DNA of 64,000 nucleotides from Streptomyces sp. f51 (GTDB taxonomy: Bacteria > Actinomycetota > Actinomycetes > Streptomycetales > Streptomycetaceae), in NCBI RefSeq assembly GCF_037940415.1, contig NZ_CP149798.1:6481001-6545000 (forward strand). The letters run 5' to 3'. A program made the position numbers and the translations under genes. Below the pieces are notes generated by a model. That model searched no databases. It worked only from the letters and a program-made list of their open reading frames with translations, and had not been told where the DNA came from. Shown here in pieces: positions 58,059 to 64,000 of the stretch (position 1 is the stretch's first letter; each line of letters opens with the position of its first letter).

Positions 58059-60062
58059 ATGACAGCGACGACCGACGGAAGCACCGGGGCACTTCCTCCC
58101 CGCGCTGCCTCGGCCAACGAGACCGTACGCGAGACGACTCCCGAGGCGGCCGGGACAGTCGAGACCCGAGACGCCGCGACGCGCGCCATGGAGCGCGCCA
58201 CGGACCTCCTGCTCGCGCGGCAGGACGCCGAGGGCTGGTGGAAGGGCGACCTGGAGACGAACGTCACCATGGACGCCGAGGATCTGCTGCTCCGCCAGTT
58301 CCTGGGCATCCGCGACGAGCCGACCACCCGGGGCGCGGCGCTGTTCATCCGCGGCGAGCAGCGCGAGGACGGCACCTGGGCCTCGTTCTACGGCGGTCCC
58401 GGCGAGCTCTCCACCACCATCGAGGCGTACGTCGCCCTGCGGCTCGCCGGGGACGCCCCGGACGAGGCCCACATGGCGAAGGCGGCCGCGTGGATCCGCG
58501 CGCGCGGCGGCATCGCCGCGGCCCGTGTCTTCACCCGGATCTGGCTCGCCCTCTTCGGCTGGTGGAAGTGGGACGACCTGCCCGAACTCCCGCCGGAGCT
58601 CATCTACCTGCCCAAGTGGATGCCGCTGAACATCTACGACTTCGGGTGCTGGGCGCGGCAGACCATCGTGCCGCTCACCATCGTCTCGGCGAAGCGTCCG
58701 GTGCGGCCCGCGCCGTTCCCGCTGGACGAACTGCACACCGACGCCCGTGACCCCAATCCGCTCAGACCCCTTGCCCGGGTGACCAGTTGGGACGGCGCCT
58801 TCCAGCGCCTGGACAGGGCCCTGCACCAGTACCGCAGGGTCGCACCGCGCGCGCTGCGCAGAGCGGCGATGAAAACGGCCGGCCGCTGGATCATCGAGCG
58901 CCAGGAGAACGACGGCTGCTGGGGCGGCATCCAGCCGCCCGCCGTCTACTCGGTCATCGCGCTGCATCTGCTCGGCTACGACCTCGAACACCCGGTGATG
59001 CGTGAGGGGCTGGCCTCGCTAAACCGTTTCGCCGTGTGGCGTGACGACGGCGCGCGGATGATCGAGGCCTGTCAGTCGCCGGTGTGGGACACCTGCCTCG
59101 CCACCATCGCCCTGGCCGACGCGGGAGTGCCCGCCGATCACCCTCAACTCGTCAAGGCCGTGGACTGGATGCTCGGCGAGGAGATCGTCCGGCCCGGCGA
59201 CTGGTCCGTCAAGCGCCCCCAACTCCCGCCGGGAGGCTGGGCGTTCGAGTTCCACAACGACAACTACCCCGACATCGACGACACCGCGGAGGTCGTCCTC
59301 GCACTGCGCCGCGTCCGGCATCACGACCCGGACCGCGTCGAGAACGCCATCGGACGCGGGGTCCGCTGGAATCTCGGCATGCAGTCCAAGGACGGCGGCT
59401 GGGGCGCGTTCGACGTCGACAACACCAGCGCCTTCCCCAACCGGCTGCCGTTCTGCGACTTCGGGGAGGTGATCGACCCGCCCTCCGCGGACGTCACCGC
59501 GCACGTGGTGGAGATGCTGGCGGTCGAGGGGCTCACCCAGGACCCGCGCACCCGCCGGGGCATCCGGTGGCTCCTGTCCCACCAGGAGCCCAACGGCTCC
59601 TGGTTCGGCCGCTGGGGCGTCAACTACGTCTACGGCACGGGGTCGGTGGTCCCGGCCCTGGTCGCGGCGGGACTGCCGGGATCGCACCCGGCGATCCGCC
59701 GGGCGGTCGCCTGGCTGGAGACGGTGCAGAACGACGACGGCGGCTGGGGCGAGGACCTGCGCTCCTACGACGACAACGCCGGCTGGAGCGGACGCGGCGC
59801 CTCGACCGCCTCCCAGACCGGCTGGGCACTGCTCGCCCTGCTGGCCGCCGGGGAACGCGACTCCAAGGCCACCGAGCGCGGGGTCCTCTGGCTCACGGAG
59901 ACCCAGCTGCCGGACGGCACCTGGGACGAGCCGTACTTCACGGGGACCGGCTTCCCGTGGGACTTCTCGATCAACTACCACCTCTACCGGCAGGTCTTCC
60001 CGCTCACCGCGCTGGGCCGCTACGTCCACGGCGACCCGTTCTCCGCGACCGAGGGGGGCTGA
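58059..60062 (+). CDS. shc: Squalene-hopene cyclase
   Basis: 667-aa cyclase making hopene and hopanol from squalene, membrane-bound on the cytosolic side. The catalytic acid motif is DIDDTA (DXDD) in NDNYPDIDDTAEVV. Several QW repeats are visible, such as QENDGCWGGIQ, QSKDGGWGAFDVDN, QEPNGSWFGRWG, QNDDGGWGED and QLPDGTWDE. DFSINYHLYRQVFPLTALGRY is the conserved end. An extra 40-residue Thr/Ala-rich N-terminus precedes ATRAMERATDLLLARQ. ATG 58059 follows GAAGGGGAAGCC. Its TGA shares one base with the hpnG start (TGATG). Confidence 0.97.
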   Translation: MTATTDGSTGALPPRAASANETVRETTPEAAGTVETRDAATRAMERATDLLLARQDAEGWWKGDLETNVTMDAEDLLLRQFLGIRDEPTTRGAALFIRGEQREDGTWASFYGGPGELSTTIEAYVALRLAGDAPDEAHMAKAAAWIRARGGIAAARVFTRIWLALFGWWKWDDLPELPPELIYLPKWMPLNIYDFGCWARQTIVPLTIVSAKRPVRPAPFPLDELHTDARDPNPLRPLARVTSWDGAFQRLDRALHQYRRVAPRALRRAAMKTAGRWIIERQENDGCWGGIQPPAVYSVIALHLLGYDLEHPVMREGLASLNRFAVWRDDGARMIEACQSPVWDTCLATIALADAGVPADHPQLVKAVDWMLGEEIVRPGDWSVKRPQLPPGGWAFEFHNDNYPDIDDTAEVVLALRRVRHHDPDRVENAIGRGVRWNLGMQSKDGGWGAFDVDNTSAFPNRLPFCDFGEVIDPPSADVTAHVVEMLAVEGLTQDPRTRRGIRWLLSHQEPNGSWFGRWGVNYVYGTGSVVPALVAAGLPGSHPAIRRAVAWLETVQNDDGGWGEDLRSYDDNAGWSGRGASTASQTGWALLALLAAGERDSKATERGVLWLTETQLPDGTWDEPYFTGTGFPWDFSINYHLYRQVFPLTALGRYVHGDPFSATEGG

Positions 60063-60703
60063 TGGACAGGCTGCCCGCCCCGGACCCGCTCCTGATCGCC
60101 TGCGCGCTCGGCATCGAGCACCTCGCCCTGCGCAGCGGCGACCGGAGCGGCGCCGGCGGGCCGGTCACCGTGCTGCGTACGGGCATGGGGCCCAGGGCCG
60201 CCGACCGGTCCGTCACCCGGGTGCTCGCCGACCCGGTCCTGGCCACGGCGTCCGTGCTGGCCACCGGGTTCTGCGCGGGGCTCGCCCCTGGCATGCACCC
60301 CGGCGACCTGGTCGTCGCCGAGGAGACCCGGGACCCGGGCGGCACCACGCCGTGCGTGGGCACCGACCTGCTGGTCAAGGAACTGGCCCGCGCCGTGCCC
60401 GGGCGCACCGTCCACACCGGGCCGCTCACCGGCTCCGACCACGTGGTCCGCGGTCACGAGCGCTCCGATCTGCTCGCCACCGGGGCCATCGCCGTCGACA
60501 TGGAATCGGCGGCCACGCTGCTCGGCGCCGTCCGCTCGGGCACCCGTCCCGTTGCGGCCGTCCGGGTGGTCGTGGATGCTCCGGAACATGAACTCGTCCG
60601 AATCGGCACGTTCCGCGGTGGAATATCAGCCTTCCGCGTTCTTCGTGCCGTGCTTCCCGCTTTTTTCGAATGGCACCGTTCTTTGTCGCTCCCTCGGAGG
60701 TGA
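60062..60703 (+). CDS. hpnG: HpnG-type nucleoside phosphorylase/nucleosidase
   Basis: 213-aa phosphorylase-superfamily enzyme. HpnG is thought to remove adenine from adenosylhopane on the way to ribosylhopane and bacteriohopanetetrol. Features: LIACALGIEHLALRSG, VTVLRTGMGPRAADRSV, ATGFCAGLAPGMHPGDLVVAEETRD, and AIAVDMESAATLLG (the conserved V-D-M-E-S-A substrate site), then VAAVRVVVDAPEHEL. It lies between the cyclase (1-nt overlap) and hpnH, matching the known gene order. Confidence 0.88.
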   Translation: MDRLPAPDPLLIACALGIEHLALRSGDRSGAGGPVTVLRTGMGPRAADRSVTRVLADPVLATASVLATGFCAGLAPGMHPGDLVVAEETRDPGGTTPCVGTDLLVKELARAVPGRTVHTGPLTGSDHVVRGHERSDLLATGAIAVDMESAATLLGAVRSGTRPVAAVRVVVDAPEHELVRIGTFRGGISAFRVLRAVLPAFFEWHRSLSLPRR

Positions 60704-60708
60704 GCCGT

Positions 60709-61731
60709 ATGGCCATGCCGCTTCGGCAGTCCATGAAGGTCGCTGCATACCTGTTTGAACAGAAGCTCCGGAAGCGGGACAAGTTCGCCCTGCTCGTCGA
60801 ACTGGAGCCGCTCTTCGCGTGCAACCTCGCGTGCGAGGGCTGCGGCAAGATCCAGCACCCCGCCGGTGTGCTCAAGCAACGCATGCCGGTGGCCCAGGCG
60901 GTGGGCGCCGTCCTCGAATCCGGCGCGCCGATGGTGTCCATCGCCGGCGGCGAGCCGCTGATGCACCCTCAGATCGACGAGATCGTCCGACAGTTGGTGG
61001 CGAAGAAGAAGTTCGTGTTCCTGTGCACCAACGCGATGCTGATGCGCAAGAAGATGGACAAGTTCAAGCCCTCGCCGTACTTCGCGTGGGCCGTGCACAT
61101 CGACGGGCTGCGCGAGCGGCACGACGAGTCCGTGGCCAAGGAGGGCGTCTTCGACGAGGCCGTCGAGGCGATCAAGGAGGCCAAGCGGCGCGGCTTCCGG
61201 GTCACCACGAACTCGACCTTCTTCAACACCGACACCCCGCAGACCGTCATCGAGGTGCTGAACTACCTCAACGACGACCTCAAGGTCGACGAGATGATGC
61301 TCTCGCCCGCCTACGCCTACGAGAAGGCCCCCGACCAGGAGCACTTCCTCGGCGTCCAGCAGACCCGGGAACTGTTCAAGAAGGCCTTCGCGGGCGGCAA
61401 CCGGCGCCGCTGGAGGCTCAACCAGAGCCCGCTCTTCCTGGACTTCCTGGAGGGCAAGGTCGACTTCCCGTGCACCGCGTGGGCGATCCCGAGCTACTCG
61501 CTCTTCGGCTGGCAGCGACCCTGCTACCTGATGAGCGACGGGTACGTGCAGACGTACAGGCAGCTCCTGGAGGAGACCGACTGGGACTCCTACGGCCGCG
61601 GCAAGGACGACCGGTGCGCGAACTGCATGGCGCACTGCGGCTACGAGCCGACCGCGGTCCTCGCCACCATGGGCTCGCTCAAGGAATCCATCCGGGCCGC
61701 CCGCGAGACCTTCACGGAAAGCCGCGGGTGA
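60709..61731 (+). CDS. hpnH: Adenosyl-hopene transferase HpnH, radical SAM
   Basis: 340-aa radical SAM enzyme attaching the adenosyl group to hopene (C35 hopanoid side chain). The 4Fe-4S cluster motif is CNLACEGC (CxxxCxxC) near residue 38; [11 protein letters not shown] is the SAM-binding GGEP motif. C-terminal cysteines ([20 protein letters not shown]) form the SPASM-like part seen in HpnH. ATG 60709 has GGAGG 9 nt upstream, although the frame is open from 60670, overlapping hpnG. Confidence 0.95.
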   Translation: MAMPLRQSMKVAAYLFEQKLRKRDKFALLVELEPLFACNLACEGCGKIQHPAGVLKQRMPVAQAVGAVLESGAPMVSIAGGEPLMHPQIDEIVRQLVAKKKFVFLCTNAMLMRKKMDKFKPSPYFAWAVHIDGLRERHDESVAKEGVFDEAVEAIKEAKRRGFRVTTNSTFFNTDTPQTVIEVLNYLNDDLKVDEMMLSPAYAYEKAPDQEHFLGVQQTRELFKKAFAGGNRRRWRLNQSPLFLDFLEGKVDFPCTAWAIPSYSLFGWQRPCYLMSDGYVQTYRQLLEETDWDSYGRGKDDRCANCMAHCGYEPTAVLATMGSLKESIRAARETFTESRG

Positions 61732-61735
61732 CCCC

Positions 61736-62893
61736 ATGACCGCCGTTTCCCTGGGCCTCCCCGAGGTACCGGTCCGGCCGATCGCGGAGCGCCGTGTCTC
61801 GCGGCGGATCCAGGTCGGGCCGGTGGCGGTCGGCGGCGGGGCTCCCGTGTCCGTCCAGTCGATGACCACGACCCGGACGTCGGACGTCGGCGCCACGCTT
61901 CAGCAGATCGCGGAGCTGACCGCGTCCGGCTGCCAGATCGTGCGGGTGGCCTGTCCCACCCAGGACGACGCGGACGCGCTCGCGACCATCGCCAAGAAGT
62001 CGCAGATCCCCGTCATCGCGGACATCCACTTCCAGCCGAAGTACGTGTTCGCCGCGATCGACGCGGGCTGTGCCGCGGTGCGGGTGAACCCCGGCAACAT
62101 CAAGCAGTTCGACGACAAGGTGAAGGAGATCGCGCGGGCCGCGAAGGACGCCGGGATCCCGATCCGCATCGGCGTCAACGCGGGCTCGCTCGACCGGCGA
62201 CTGCTGGAGAAGTACGGCAGGGCCACGCCCGAGGCGCTGGTCGAGTCCGCGCTGTGGGAGGCATCCCTCTTCGAGGAGCACGACTTCCGGGACATCAAGA
62301 TCTCGGTCAAGCACAACGACCCCGTCGTCATGGTCAGCGCCTACCGCCAGCTCGCCGCGGCCTGCGACTACCCGCTGCACCTCGGCGTCACCGAGGCCGG
62401 CCCCGCGTTCCAGGGCACCATCAAGTCGGCCGTGGCCTTCGGCGCGCTGCTCTCCGAGGGCATCGGCGACACCATCCGGGTCTCACTGAGCGCGCCGCCC
62501 GCGGAGGAGTGCAAGGTCGGCATCCAGATCCTGGAGTCGCTCGGACTGCGGCAGCGGCGCCTGGAGATCGTCTCCTGCCCGTCCTGCGGCCGCGCCCAGG
62601 TCGACGTCTACAAGCTGGCCGACGAGGTCACCGCAGGTCTGGAGGGCATGGAGGTCCCGTTGCGCGTCGCGGTCATGGGCTGTGTCGTCAACGGTCCCGG
62701 TGAGGCCCGCGAGGCGGACCTGGGGGTCGCCTCCGGCAACGGCAAGGGCCAGATCTTCGTCAAGGGCGAGGTCATCAAGACCGTCCCCGAGTCGAAGATC
62801 GTCGAGACCCTCATCGACGAGGCGATGAAGATCGCCCAGCAGATGGAGAACGACGGCGTCGCGTCCGGGGAACCGGCCGTCACCGTGAGCTGA
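61736..62893 (+). CDS. ispG: 4-hydroxy-3-methylbut-2-enyl diphosphate synthase
   Basis: 385-aa iron-sulfur enzyme, the penultimate step of the MEP pathway. Opening [28 protein letters not shown] and [13 protein letters not shown] are GcpE/IspG hallmarks. TIM-barrel part: [26 protein letters not shown]. Cluster ligands in [14 protein letters not shown] (two Cys) and [17 protein letters not shown] (third Cys). ATG 61736 is 4 nt after the hpnH stop. Being in the hopanoid operon, it boosts precursor supply. Confidence 0.96.
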   Translation: MTAVSLGLPEVPVRPIAERRVSRRIQVGPVAVGGGAPVSVQSMTTTRTSDVGATLQQIAELTASGCQIVRVACPTQDDADALATIAKKSQIPVIADIHFQPKYVFAAIDAGCAAVRVNPGNIKQFDDKVKEIARAAKDAGIPIRIGVNAGSLDRRLLEKYGRATPEALVESALWEASLFEEHDFRDIKISVKHNDPVVMVSAYRQLAAACDYPLHLGVTEAGPAFQGTIKSAVAFGALLSEGIGDTIRVSLSAPPAEECKVGIQILESLGLRQRRLEIVSCPSCGRAQVDVYKLADEVTAGLEGMEVPLRVAVMGCVVNGPGEAREADLGVASGNGKGQIFVKGEVIKTVPESKIVETLIDEAMKIAQQMENDGVASGEPAVTVS

Positions 62894-62920
62894 TCAGCAC
62901 GGACCGAGAGGGGGCCCGAC

Positions 62921-64000
62921 GTGACGATTCTGGAGAACATCCGGGGACCACGCGACCTGAAGGCGCTGTCCGAGGCGGAAATCGGTGAACTGGCCGAAGA
63001 GGTGAGGGAGTTCCTGGTGCACGCGGTCGCCAGGACCGGCGGTCACCTCGGACCCAATCTGGGAGTGGTGGAGTTGTCCATCGCCCTCCACCGGGTCTTC
63101 GAGTCTCCGGTCGACCGCATCCTGTGGGACACCGGCCACCAGAGCTATGTGCACAAATTGCTGACCGGGCGTCAGGACTTCTCCAAGCTGCGGGGCAAGG
63201 GCGGCCTGTCCGGCTATCCCTCCCGCGAGGAGTCCGAGCACGACGTCATCGAGAACAGCCACGCCTCCACGGCGCTCGGCTGGGCGGACGGGCTCGCCAA
63301 GGCCCGGCAGGTGCAGGGCGGGACGGGCCATGTCGTCGCGGTCATCGGCGACGGCGCGCTCACCGGCGGCATGGCGTGGGAGGCGCTCAACAACATCGCC
63401 GCGGCCAAGGACCGCCCCCTGATCATCGTCGTCAACGACAACGAACGCTCGTACGCCCCCACCATCGGAGGGCTCGCCAACCACCTCGCCACCCTGCGGA
63501 CCACCGACAGCTACGAGCAGGTCCTCGCCTGGGGCAAGAAGGTCCTGCTGCGCACCCCCCTCGTCGGCAACACCATCTACGAGTCGCTGCACGGCGCCAA
63601 GAAGGGCTTCAAGGACGCCTTCGCGCCCCAGGGCATGTTCGAGGACCTCGGGCTCAAGTACGTCGGCCCGATCGACGGCCACGACGTGAGAGCCGTGGAG
63701 TCCGCGCTGCGCCGCGCGAAACGCTTCCACGGGCCCGTCCTCATCCACTGTCTGACGGAGAAGGGACGCGGCTACGAACCGGCGATCGCGCACGAGGAGG
63801 ACCACTTCCACACCGTCGGGGTGATGGACCCGCTCACCTGCGAACCCCTCGCGCCGTCCAACGGTCCTTCCTGGACCTCGGTGTTCGGCGACGAGATCGT
63901 CAGGATCGGCGAGGAGCGCGCGGACGTCGTGGCGATCACGGCGGCCATGCTGCATCCGGTCGGGCTCGGGAAGTTCGCCGAGCGGTTCCCCGACCGGGTG
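62921..64000 (+). CDS. dxs: 1-deoxy-D-xylulose-5-phosphate synthase, 5' part
   Basis: First enzyme of the MEP pathway, joining pyruvate and glyceraldehyde-3-phosphate with thiamine diphosphate. 360 codons are visible to the window edge. [24 protein letters not shown] and [16 protein letters not shown] are transketolase-type TPP sites; [16 protein letters not shown] is the GDG...NN TPP motif; [16 protein letters not shown] and [28 protein letters not shown] follow. GTG 62921 has GAGAGGGGG 6 nt upstream. It lies 27 nt after ispG in the same operon. Confidence 0.96.
   Translation, partial: MTILENIRGPRDLKALSEAEIGELAEEVREFLVHAVARTGGHLGPNLGVVELSIALHRVFESPVDRILWDTGHQSYVHKLLTGRQDFSKLRGKGGLSGYPSREESEHDVIENSHASTALGWADGLAKARQVQGGTGHVVAVIGDGALTGGMAWEALNNIAAAKDRPLIIVVNDNERSYAPTIGGLANHLATLRTTDSYEQVLAWGKKVLLRTPLVGNTIYESLHGAKKGFKDAFAPQGMFEDLGLKYVGPIDGHDVRAVESALRRAKRFHGPVLIHCLTEKGRGYEPAIAHEEDHFHTVGVMDPLTCEPLAPSNGPSWTSVFGDEIVRIGEERADVVAITAAMLHPVGLGKFAERFPDRV

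Overview
The window is high-GC actinobacterial DNA (about 70% G+C in ordinary genes, with GTG and TTG starts and many TANNNT-type -10 hexamers just ahead of unled starts). An SsgA-like sporulation protein, a GPP34-domain protein, secreted propeller and peptidase proteins and a complete squalene-hopene cluster all point to a Streptomyces chromosome. From memory, the gene order resembles the S. coelicolor stretch from about SCO6720 to SCO6768. This synteny was not checked.

Layout. 1-8.4 kb holds mixed housekeeping and stress genes: a truncated ABC-F ATPase, a GPP34 protein, a PEP-mutase/isocitrate-lyase-like enzyme, an SsgD-like protein, a secreted propeller, a YciI protein, endonuclease V, a 48-aa membrane peptide, a trans-acting enoyl reductase-like protein and a YjbR protein. 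8.5-15.1 kb is a fatty-acid degradation operon (CoA transferase, acyl-CoA dehydrogenase, thiolase, FadB-type enzyme) with a convergent MerR regulator; an operator-like palindrome lies in its promoter. 15.3-22.6 kb is a contact-dependent toxin module: a 2081-aa secreted RHS/YD protein with a low-GC toxin tip, and a coupled small gene that is the likely immunity gene. 22.6-44.5 kb carries a secreted PGRP amidase, a PfkB kinase, GNATs, a possible Cap15-like membrane protein, an M1 peptidase, an S15 peptidase, D-amino-acid oxidase, a second ABC-F ATPase, Tex, two related DJ-1/PfpI proteins, an enoyl-CoA hydratase, an anti-sigma-type ATPase, IPP isomerase and a cation exporter.

44.6-53.0 kb is a possible envelope-polymer or glycolipid system. 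It contains galE (convergent to the rest), then an overlapping run of CDP-alcohol phosphotransferase, nucleotidyltransferase, glycerol-1-phosphate-dehydrogenase-like enzyme, a second CDP-alcohol phosphotransferase and a GT2 glycosyltransferase, followed by a TagG/TagH-type ABC exporter. Gro1P chemistry is unusual in actinobacteria, so this is the most interesting candidate for an undescribed pathway.

53.1-64.0 kb is the hopanoid operon: hpnC, hpnD, hpnE, polyprenyl synthase, shc, hpnG, hpnH, ispG and the start of dxs. Prenyl precursor supply and the squalene, hopene and adenosylhopane steps sit together. Three intercistronic or leader elements stand out: a coupled mini-ORF before hpnC, a structured RNA before hpnE (probably the hopC motif), and a long-range stem-loop before shc.

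No tRNA, rRNA, CRISPR array or insertion sequence was seen.
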